13,152 bases of DNA from Trachelipus rathkii (lineage: Eukaryota > Arthropoda > Malacostraca > Isopoda > Trachelipodidae). A program made the position numbers and the translations under genes. This document shows positions 1-7,060 of this stretch, one piece after another. The notes under the pieces are model-generated. The model saw only the letters and a program-made list of their open reading frames with translations, did not search any database and was not told the DNA's origin. Location of the stretch: assembly GCA_015478945.1 (NCBI GenBank), contig JABUQX010118865.1, forward strand, positions 17,501-30,652, given 5' to 3'. The stretch's first letter is position 1; each line of letters opens with the position of its first letter.

Positions 1-140
1 ATATATTATTGAATATTATTATTATATAAATTATATATATATTATAATTATTATTATATATATATATTATATATATATTATATTATATATATATAATATA
101 TATATATATATAATAATATATATAATTGTTTTATATATTA
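1..140. repeat. (TA)n-rich microsatellite tract, copy 1 (5' end outside window)
   Basis: This is almost pure A/T made of alternating TA runs with occasional TT or AA phase breaks. It resembles the tracts at 4361-4510 and 11854-12035. Like them, it is followed directly by a spacer that starts with a CACACTT-type motif. The two other copies are preceded by segment C, so the missing upstream sequence is probably segment C as well (inference). Such tracts are self-complementary and prone to slippage and assembly error, so the length here is unreliable. Confidence 0.9.
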
Positions 141-428
141 TTAAGATTCACACTTTTTGGCCTTTGAATATTTATAGTATCTCTTCGTTGGAAACGTACC
201 TTATATCCTGGGGAAGTTGTGAAAAGTCTTCCGAGGCTTAAAATACCACTTTAACAAAAAAAAAAAAGTTTTGGGGGCAATTTTTTTTTTGGAAAAAGCT
301 GATTGAGAAAACCCATAAATACTTTTTTATTTTTTGGCGGGATTTTATTTTAACGTATTCAGATTTTAATTAAATAAAAACGATACGAACGTGTCAGAGA
401 TAAGTCGAAGGTTCTTAAGTGCAAAATA
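141..428 (+). repeat. Short spacer, copy 1 (degraded)
   Basis: This spacer is related to those at 4511-4712 and 12036-12249. It opens with a degraded form of the CACTTAGACCTTCGACTT motif (about 149-180). A degraded TTGAAACGTCAC element follows (about 188-200), then a stretch corresponding to ACTAAAAAGTGCATTTG that is swollen with homopolymers (about 245-295). It closes with the conserved GTCAGAGATAAGTCGAAGG and AAGTGCAAAA motifs (393-426). It is roughly 80 bp longer than its paralogues, mostly through extra A, T and G runs, and is the least well preserved copy. No coding potential is seen. Confidence 0.7.
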
Positions 429-627
429 CTCGAAAACTACGATAGCTACAGAAAACTAATAACATTCGTGGAATCCAGCGTAAGATATTTGTTCAAAAAA
501 GGGAAAAAAAATTTTTTTGGATTTTTTTGGTTATTTATTTTTTTTCTCGAAAACTACGATAACTACAAAAAAAATAATAACCTTTTTGGAATCCGCGTAA
601 GAGTTTGTTTTAAAATGGAAAAACAAT
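429..627 (-). repeat. Reverse-oriented satellite monomers of block 1
   Basis: About 1.7 monomers lie in reverse orientation. The first starts at CTCGAAAACTACGATAG (429-445), followed by the reverse complements of the TTATTAG and CCACGAATG landmarks (about 452-480). The second starts at about 546 with CTCGAAAACTACGATAACTAC and carries the arm-specific AATAATAACCTTTTTGGAAT variant (573-592). The arm ends at TGGAAAAACAA (about 617-627), where orientation flips. The same two-monomer arm, with the same variant in its second monomer, recurs in the other blocks. Confidence 0.85.
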
Positions 628-1978
628 AGTTTCCTGTAGCTATCGTAGTATTTGAAAAAATATAAATTAATAACAAAAAATGCAAAAACAATTTTCATAT
701 ATTTTTTTTTTTTTTTTTTATTTTTTTTTTTTCAGAAACAACTACCTTACGCTGGATTCCAACGAATGGTATTAGTTTATGTCTGTTAGCTTATTGTAGT
801 TTCGAGAAAAAAATAAAATAACCCAAAAAAAAAAAAAACATCTTTTTGCCATTTTTTAGAACAATTTTCCTTACGCTGTTCCACGAATGTTATAGTTTTC
901 TTGTAGCTATCGTAAATTTCCTTAAATAAAAGTATCCAAAAAAAATTTAAAAACAAAAATTTTTTTTTTAGCATTTTTAGAACAATTTTCTTACGCTGAT
1001 TCCACGAATTTGATTAGTTTCTTGAGCTATCGTCAGTTTATGAGAAAAAAATAATAACCCGCCAAAAATTCAAAAAATTTTTTTTTGGCCATTTTTAGAA
1101 CAATTTTCTTACGCTGCTTCCACGAATGTTATTAGTTCTTGTAAGCTACGTAGTTTTCGAAGAAAAAAAATAAAAATATCAAAATAAAAATCAAAAATTA
1201 TTTTTCCATTTTAGAACAATTTTTCATAACGCTTGATTCCCACGATGTTATTAGTTTTTCCTTGTAGTATGTACTTTTTGAGAGATAAAAAAATAACAAT
1301 ACCCCCAAAAACAAAAAAAATTTTTTTGCATGTTCTTCAGAAAAATTTTCTTACGCTGATTCCACGAATGTATTAATTTTTTCTTGTAGCTATCCGTAGT
1401 TTTCGAGAAAAAAAATAAATCTCAAAATTCAAAAATTTTTTTCCATTTTTTGAACAATTTTTCTTACGTTGATTCCACGAATGTAATTATTCTTGTACCT
1501 ATCGTAGTTGTTGAGAAAAAAAAGTAAAATAGCCCCAAAAAATCAAAAAAAATTTTTTGCCATTTTTAGAAACAATTTCTTAAACGCTGAATCACGAAAG
1601 TTAAAGGGCGCCCGGAATTACGTAAGTTTTCGAGAAAAAAAATAAAATCGCCCAAATAAAATCAAGAAAAAATTTGAAGAAATTCTTGAACGCGGATTCC
1701 ACGAATTTATTTGTTTTCTTGTAGCTATCCTAGTTTTTGAGAAAAAAAATAAATAACAACAATAAATAAAAAAATTCTTTTTGGCATTTTTGAAAATAAT
1801 TCTTACGCTGAATCCACGAATGTTATTAGTTTTTTCTTTGCTATCCGTAGTTTCGAGAAAAAAAAAAAAATAAATCCAAAAACAAAATTTGCATTTTTTT
1901 TTTTCATTTTTAAGAACAATTTCCTACGCTGATTCCACGTAATGTTACTAGTTTCTTGTAGCTTCCTAGTTTTTCGAG
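628..1978 (+). repeat. Forward satellite array of block 1 (about 11 monomers)
   Basis: This is a head-to-tail array of the about 117 bp monomer. The recurring ACGCTGATTCC landmark, or a mutated form, lies near 747, 870, 991, 1110, 1228, 1351, 1465, 1581, 1687, 1803 and 1924, so the period is about 106-123 bp. A partial monomer (CTGTAGCTATCGTAG) starts the array at the inversion junction. The array ends at a CTAGTTTTTCGAG form of the block terminus. Monomers differ in tail type (TCCATTTT versus GCCATTTT) and roughly alternate through much of the array. The monomer at 1465 has the ACGTTGATTCC variant. The monomer near 1581 contains an odd GC cluster, GGGCGCCCGG (about 1606-1615), absent from its neighbours. 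Confidence 0.93.
1441..1555 (+). repeat. Variant monomer with ACGTTGATTCC, block 1
   Basis: This monomer has T instead of C in the central landmark (ACGTTGATTCC at about 1467) and CTTGTACCTATCG instead of CTTGTAGCTATCG. The preceding tail reads TTCCATTTTTTGAACAA. The same combination recurs near 5741, 7871 and 10317, and partly at 11650. It is fifth from the end of this array, as it is in block 3. It is a useful marker for aligning blocks. Confidence 0.7.
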
Positions 1979-2570
1979 ATTACCTATCGGTTAAACGCAC
2001 TATCACGTTCATTAGTGCACCCCATAGTCGAGGACAACTATAAGTCGAAAAGGTCTAAGTGCAATTCCCGAAAAAAAAATGAAATCAGAAAATTATCGGG
2101 AAATATTTCCTTTGTGATTTTGAGATTTTTCACATCTTAGAACCTGGTTGACTATATATCAGTTTCGTTGAGACGTCACTATATCGAGTTGAAAGCGAGT
2201 TGATACACTAAAAAGTGCATTTGCAAAAGCGTTCAGCCGGCTTATTGCGATCGTAAGGCCCGAACACTAATACCTATTAGTGACGTTTCGAAAGAAAATC
2301 AGAAACGATCTAACTTGATCGCGCAACACCCTTTAAGGTATAAACTATCACTTCACCACCATATTAGTGACGTCGCAACGGGTACTGATATAAGTTCCAA
2401 AAGGTCTAAGTGTGAAAATCTGAAAAAATCACAGAGATAAAATAAATTTTCCCAAAAATTTAAGTCGAATATTATTTTTCGGAATTTTGACTAAGACCTT
2501 CGACTTATATTAGTTCAAAAAACAAACGAACGAACGGTCAGACGAACAAACGAACACAAAACAGACTATA
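1979..2570 (+). repeat. Long spacer, copy 1
   Basis: This non-coding inter-block spacer is shared with 6271-6860 and 8665-9240. In order it has a TACCTATCGGTTAAAC entry and a degraded TGACGTCA site (about 2001-2012). A first inverted pair follows (about 2011-2073 against 2130-2180), built on AAGTCGAAGGTCTAAGTGC and its reverse complement. An ACTAAAAAGTGCATTTG and CAGCCGGCTT region comes next (about 2207-2245), then the conserved ACGATCTAACTTGATCGCGC core (2305-2324). A second inverted pair (about 2365-2415 against 2489-2516) leads into a CAAACGAACGAACGGTCAG tetranucleotide-like run (about 2523-2541). No gene is seen. Confidence 0.85.
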
Positions 2571-2587
2571 TTCTTCCGAACGGGAAC

Positions 2588-2880
2588 ATCACTCACGCTC
2601 GACCACACGCTCCGACACACGCTTCGACTCCACGCGTCGACCCACGCTCGACAACACGCTCAACCACCGACAACCCCATCACTCACCACCTCACGCTCAA
2701 CCCGGACGCTCAACCCCGCTCGACCACGCTCGACCCCGCTCAAACCCGTACGCTCAAACCCAACGCTAAAACCTAACGCTCAACCCATCGCTTCAACCAC
2801 GCCACCCACGCTCGACCACGCTCAACCACGCCGACCTACGCTTGAACACCAATGCTAAATGCCTCGCTCACACCGCTCCA
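2588..2880 (+). repeat. C-rich minisatellite, about 10-11 bp unit
   Basis: There are about 25-28 imperfect copies of CCACGCTCGA / CCACGCTCAA. The tract is rich in C and poor in G on this strand, with a CpG in most units, in sharp contrast to the AT-rich surroundings. Relative to block 4's upstream spacer, which runs straight from ACAAAACATACTATA into AGTCGAAGG (about 6815-6847), this locus carries about 400 extra bp. The tract therefore looks like an insertion or local expansion unique to this copy. It is interrupted by stops such as CTAAAACCTAA (about 2766) and the unit length is not a multiple of three, so it is not read as coding. Confidence 0.88.
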
Positions 2881-3008
2881 GCGACGTGTGTAATGCTCTT
2901 GCTCTAATATACCGTACGTTGATCACTCTCGCACCACGTTGTCCCAAACCATGATAGTGACGTGTTCAAGGAACTGATATATAAAAGTCGAAGGTCTAAT
3001 GCAAAAAA
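2881..3008 (+). repeat. Spacer remnant 3' of the minisatellite
   Basis: The first part (about 2881-2945) has no counterpart elsewhere in the window. The second part, ATAGTGACGTGTTCAAGGAAC (2953-2973) and then AAGTCGAAGGTCTAATGC (2985-3002), matches the motif order of the long spacer just before a block starts. It joins the minisatellite to the reverse arm of block 2. Confidence 0.65.
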
Positions 3009-3210
3009 TTTTAAAACTACGATAGGCTACAAGCAACGAAGTAACATTTTCGTTGGAATCAGCGTACTGATATTGTTCTATAAATGGAAAAAAAAATTTT
3101 TGATTTTTTTTTATTATTTATTTTTTTTCTCGAAAAACTACGATAGCTACAAAAATAAATAATACCTTTTTGGAATCAGCGTAAGAAATGTTTTTAAAAA
3201 TGGAAAAACA
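3009..3210 (-). repeat. Reverse-oriented satellite monomers of block 2
   Basis: Two reverse-oriented monomers lie here. The first begins with a degraded block terminus, TTTTAAAACTACGATAG (about 3009-3025). The second begins at CTCGAAAAACTACGATAG (about 3129-3146) and carries the AATACCTTTTTGGAATCAG arm variant. The arm ends at AAATGGAAAAACA, and the sequence flips orientation at about 3211, at the same monomer position as in block 1. Confidence 0.87.
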
Positions 3211-4200
3211 ATAGTCTCCTTGTACCTATCGTAGTTCGAGAATTCAAATATGAATAACCAAAAAAAATCCAAAACAAATTTTCATATTTTCAGAACAAAT
3301 TATCTTACGCTGATTCCATGAATGTGTTATTATATTTCTTGTAGCTATCGTAGTTTTTGAGACAAAACAAAGTTAAAAATTCTCAATTCAAAATTCAAAA
3401 AAATTTTTTTGCTATTTTAGAACAATTATCTTAACGCTGATTCCACGAAAATGTTAATTAGTTGCTTGTAGCTATCTAGTTTTTGAGAAAAAAATAAAAT
3501 ACCCCCCAAAAAAAATTCACAAAATTTTTTTTCATTTTTTAGGAACAATTTTCTTACGCTGATTACCGAATGTTATTAGTTTCTTAGTAGCTAAAACGTG
3601 TTTGAGAAAATAAAATAAATAGCCAAAAGAATAAAAAAAATTTTTTGGCGCATTTTGAATATTTTCTTTACGCTGATTCCACGAATGTTTTTGGTTTTCT
3701 TGTAGCTATCGTAGTTTTGAGAAAAAAAATAAATAGCCCCAAAAATAAAAAAATTTTTTGCCTCATATTTTAGAATAAAAAAAATTTCTTACGCTGATTC
3801 CACGAATGTTATAATTTTTCTTGTAGCTTATCGTAAGATTTCGGAGAAAAAAAATAAAATAGGCCTCAAAAATCAAAAAAATTTTTTAGGCCATTTTTAG
3901 AACAATTTTCTTACGCTGATTCCACGAATTTTATTAGTTTTTTTCGTAGCTATCGTAGTTTTCGAGAAAAAAATTCAAAATAGCCCCAAAAAATCAAAAA
4001 AATTATTTAGCCATTTTTGAATTTTGGAAACTATCTATGATTTCCACTACTGTTATTGTTTTCTTGTAGCTATCGTAGTTTTTAGCGAAAAAAATAAATA
4101 ACCGCAAAACATGAAGTTAGATTCTTGCCATTTTTAGAAAAATTTTCTTACGCTGATTCCACGAATGTTATTCGTTTTCTTGTACTATCGTAGTTTTGAG
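3211..4200 (+). repeat. Forward satellite array of block 2 (about 8 monomers)
   Basis: The ACGCTGATTCC landmark occurs near 3305, 3433, 3556, 3669, 3790, 3912, (degraded) 4035 and 4149. The first unit after the junction carries the post-junction variant (AACCAAAAAAAATCC, then TTTTCATATTTTCAG). The array ends in TATCGTAGTTTTGAG. Unlike blocks 1, 3, 4 and 5, it runs into segment C and a TA tract rather than the TACCTATCGTT-type spacer. Confidence 0.92.
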
Positions 4201-4360
4201 GTGTTATTTATTTAATTTTTTTTAGAAAAATACATTTAGTTTAGTTAACCTCGAAAATTAAATTCATCGATTGAAAACGGATTTAAGGTATGACTAAAAT
4301 TAAAAAAAAGTTAAATTAAGTGTGCTTTTAGATATAAAAGGTATTTTTTAAAGTTGTTAA
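4201..4360 (+). repeat. Segment C, copy 1
   Basis: This AT-rich segment links the end of block 2 to a TA tract. It shares with 11699-11853 the ordered elements TTATTTA, TTTAGTTTA or TAGTTTATTTACCTC, AAAATTAA, GAAAAC and GACTAAAATTAAAAAAAA, followed directly by the TA tract. It is not related to the satellite monomer beyond its first bases. No coding potential is seen. Confidence 0.75.
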
Positions 4361-4510
4361 ATATATATATATATATATTATATATATATATAGTATATAT
4401 ATAATATATATAATATAATATATATATATTAAATATATATATTATATTATATATATATATATTATATTAAATATATATATTATATATATATATTATATAT
4501 ATATAATATA
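4361..4510. repeat. (TA)n-rich microsatellite tract, copy 2
   Basis: About 150 bp of nearly pure TA dinucleotides have occasional phase breaks such as ATTATA, AATATA and TAGTATA. The tract sits between segment C and a short spacer, the same context as the tract at 11854-12035. Its length is uncertain because of slippage and sequencing error. Confidence 0.95.
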
Positions 4511-4712
4511 AATTTTTCACACTTAGACCTTGAGCATACTTAGTTCCTGCTGATAGTCACTAATATCGAGTTTGAAGGCGAGTTTACAGCCGCTTTTAGT
4601 TTTTCGATATCTGAAGGCGCTTCGAAAACTGATATAGGATTCGATATATTACTTAGTTACAACAAACAAACGAACGAACGGCAGGAGATTATAAGTCGAG
4701 TCTAAGTGCAAA
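4511..4712 (+). repeat. Short spacer, copy 2
   Basis: It begins TTTTTCACACTTAGACCTTG (4513-4532), followed by a degraded GTTGAAACGTCAC and the TATCGAGTTTGAAG motif (4563-4576). It then moves to TTAGTTACAACAAACAAACGAACGAACGG-type sequence (about 4652-4681) and ATAAGTCGAG and CTAAGTGCAAAA (4691-4713). Relative to the long spacer it lacks the conserved GATCTAACTTGATCGCGC core and the second inverted pair. The middle part (about 4590-4650) is rearranged or heavily mutated. Confidence 0.78.
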
Positions 4713-4905
4713 ACTCCGAAACTCATACGATAGCTAACAAGAAAACTAATAACATTACGTGGAATCAGCGTAAGATAATTGTTCTAAAAAAGGTGAAAAA
4801 ATTTTTTGATTTTTCTTGTTATGAATACCTTCTCATCAAAATAATTGATCTTGTTAAAAAAAATCATGAACCTTTTGGAGGTTCATTCTATTAGGATCAC
4901 TAGTG
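4713..4905 (-). repeat. Reverse-oriented satellite monomers of block 3 (degraded)
   Basis: The first monomer is clear: ACTCATACGATAGC, then AAGAAAACTAATAACATTACG and GGAATCAGCGTAAGATAATTG (about 4722-4781). The second half (about 4800-4905) is heavily altered, keeping only traces such as ACCTTTTGGAGG where other arms have AACCTTTTTGGAATC. It is the most diverged reverse arm in the window. Confidence 0.65.
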
Positions 4906-6270
4906 GCTCCCTTCTTCTACCTTTTGCCAATCCATATTATTGAGAAAATAATATTAAATGGCCAAAAATCCATACGCATTTACATATATCCAAACCAACT
5001 ACTTACGCTGATTCCACGAAGTTTATTAGTTTTTCTTGTTAGCTGTCCGTACTTTTCAATAAATTGATAATTTATTTCCCCATATGATAAAAAAAAAATT
5101 TGGCCATTTTTAGAACAATTTCTTCCTTACGCCTGCTTCAACGAATGTTATTAGCTTTTCTGTAGCTACGTAGTTTCGGAAAAAAATATCAATATCGAAA
5201 AAAAGATTGCAAAAAATTTTTTACATTTTGAGAACAATATGTTCTACGCTGATTCCCGACGAACATGTTTAATTAGTTTTTCTATTGTAAAGCTATCGTA
5301 GTTTTTGAGAAAAAAAAATGAAAAATACCCCAAAAAATCAAACAAAAATTTTTTGGCTCATTTAGAACAGTTTTAATCCTCCTTTCTCCAAGTTGTTATT
5401 CTTCTTGTAGCTATCTGTATGTTTTTTTCGAGAAAAAAAATAAATATCCCAAAAAAAATATCAATTTTTTTTTTTCCATTTTAAAAACAATAGCTCGTGA
5501 ATAATTTTTAAGATGTTTTACTTTTTTTGTTGCTAACGTAATGGAAATTTCTTTTGAGGAAAAAAAATAAGATAGCCCAAAAAACAAAAAAAAATTTTTG
5601 CATTTTCAGAAACAATTTTTCTTAACGCTTGATTACCAGCATGAAAACCGGACACTTGTACTACGTAGTTTTCGAGAGAAAAAAATAAAATACCAATAAA
5701 ATTCAAAATAATTTTTCCATTTTGTTATTGAACAATTCTTTACGTTGATGTCACGAATGTTATTATTTCTTGTACCTACGAGTTTTTGAGAAAAAATATA
5801 TAAATAGCCAGTAAATATTCTCATGAAATTTTGCCCATTTAACAGATTTTAACCTGATTCCACGAATGTTATTAGTTTTCTTGTAGCATCGTAGTTTTCG
5901 AGCAAAAAATAAAATAGCCCCAAATAAATCAGAAAATTTTTTTTGCCATTTTTAGAACAATATTCTTCTTACGCGTATTGACGGCAATTATCACAAACTT
6001 GTAAACATAGGTAAGTTGTCGGAAAACAATATTAAGTCGCCAAAAAATCAAAAAAAGAAATTTTTTGCCCCATTTTTAGAAGCAATTTCTTACGCCTGGA
6101 TTCACAAAAAGATGTTTTTATTTCTTGTAGCTACGTAGTTTTCGAGAAAAAAAATAAAACATCTTAAAAAAAATTGTCAAAAATTTTTCTTTTTTCATAT
6201 TTTGACAATTTTCCTTACGCTGATTCCACGCGAAATTTATTAGTTTTCTTGTACCTACCTAGGTTTCGAG
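4906..6270 (+). repeat. Forward satellite array of block 3 (about 11 monomers)
   Basis: Landmarks lie near 5006, 5129, 5246, (degraded) 5380, (degraded) 5500, 5624, 5743, 5853, 5971, 6091 and 6218. The array ends ACCTAGGTTTCGAG (6257-6270). The monomer at 5743 has the ACGTTGAT variant and is fifth from the end, as in block 1. The tail types of the last five monomers (TCC, GCC, GCC/other, GCC, TC-type) also follow the order in block 1. Several monomers are locally scrambled (about 5370-5400, 5490-5540, 5632-5660, 5972-6020), so this array is more eroded than blocks 4-6. Confidence 0.9.
5705..5820 (+). repeat. Variant monomer with ACGTTGAT, block 3
   Basis: It has the same marker combination as the variant at 1441-1555: a TTTTTCCATTTT tail upstream, TTGAACAATTC, ACGTTGATGTCACGAATG and CTTGTACCTACG. 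It is fifth from the end of its array. Confidence 0.65.
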
Positions 6271-6860
6271 ATACCTATCGTTAAACCCACTATGACGTCA
6301 ATAGTGACGCCCATTCGGGACAATATAAAGCGAAGGTCTAAGTGCAATTCGAAAAAAAAATTGAACAAACGACTGATTTCCTTTTCAATAGTTTATTGTG
6401 ATTGTTAGAGATTTTTATGGTTCATTCTCTTTGACTTATATCAGTTCCCGTTTAAACGTCACTATAATCGAGATTGAAGCGAGCTGGAATACACAAAAAG
6501 TGGCATTTGAAAGCGTTCAGCCCCTTTTGCGATTCCCGTAAGGCGACACTATACTATAGTGACGTTTCGAAAAGGAATCGAAAAACGATCTAACTTGATC
6601 GCGCAACACCTTTAAGTTATAGAAACTATCCTTCAACCTCCATATAAGTGACGTGCAAGCGGGAATGATTAGCCAAAGGTTAGTGTGGAAAATCTAAAAA
6701 ATACAGAGAAATACGATTTCCAAAAAAATTTTTAAGTCGAAATATTTCGGAATTGCACTTAGACTTCGCTTATCTTCACTCTCACACACACAGATGACGA
6801 CGGTCAGACAAACAACGAACACAAAACATACTATAAATAGTCGAAGGTCTAAGTGCAAAA
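6271..6860 (+). repeat. Long spacer, copy 2
   Basis: It begins ATACCTATCGTTAAACCCAC and contains an intact TGACGTCA palindrome (6293-6300). The first inverted pair is about 6301-6348 against 6419-6467, each arm carrying TAGTGACG or its complement plus the AAGTCGAAGG family motif. The GCATTTGAAAGCGTTCAGCC region is at about 6503-6522. The ACGATCTAACTTGATCGCGC core (6585-6604) is identical to copy 1. The second inverted pair is degraded (about 6640-6690 against 6755-6780). The final ATAGTCGAAGGTCTAAGTGC (6837-6856) abuts block 4. The CAAACGAACGAACGG run is partly replaced by CACACACAGATGACGACGG (about 6783-6801). Confidence 0.87.
6293..6300. repeat. TGACGTCA palindrome in long spacer
   Basis: This perfect 8 bp palindrome has the sequence of a CREB/ATF-type CRE site. 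It recurs at the same spacer position at 8692-8699 and 10516-10523, and in mutated form near 2003. The recurrence follows from repeat homology, so any regulatory role is untested. Confidence 0.6.
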
Positions 6861-7060
6861 ACTCGAAAAACTTACGAATTGCCCAAGAAAACTAATAAAT
6901 TCGTGAATCACGAAGATCTGTTCTGAGAAAATGGAAGAAAAAGTTTTTTTTTGATTTTTTTGGTTGTTTTTTTTTTTTCTCGAAAACTACGATAAGCTAC
7001 AAAAAAAATAATACCTTTTTTTGGAATCAGCGTAGAAATTTGTATGGGAAATGGAGAACA
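6861..7060 (-). repeat. Reverse-oriented satellite monomers of block 4
   Basis: Two reverse monomers begin at about 6861 (ACTCGAAAAACTTACGAATTG, mutated) and 6978 (TCTCGAAAACTACGATAAGC). The second carries AATAATACCTTTTTTTGGAA. The arm ends at GAAATGGAGAACA, followed by the conserved flip to forward orientation at about 7061. Confidence 0.86.

Noticed and set aside
1..140. TA tract as a promoter or replication origin
   Set aside because: Pure TA dinucleotide repeats give no specific promoter or origin motif, and no gene lies nearby. A microsatellite is the supported description.
183..199. Match to the start of a CENP-B box (CTTCGTTGGAAACG, 14 of 17 positions)
   Set aside because: The terminal GGGA is missing, and the homologous position in better spacers reads TTCCCGTTGAAACGTCAC, which is not a CENP-B box. 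The resemblance appears to be chance mutation or error in a degraded copy.
628..1978. Regular repeats that might be a CRISPR array
   Set aside because: The whole about 117 bp unit repeats, with no unique spacers between short conserved repeats. There are no cas genes and the context is eukaryotic satellite DNA.
2588..2880. Minisatellite read as a repetitive protein (Thr-Leu-Asp-His-Ala-Arg-like)
   Set aside because: The 10-11 bp unit shifts frame each copy and irregular copies introduce stops. No start context or flanking exon-like sequence is seen.
4086..4360. Possible retrotransposon or transposase remnants in the AT-rich linkers
   Set aside because: Both strands were scanned for reverse transcriptase, integrase or transposase motifs. 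None were recognisable, and frames are short and low complexity.
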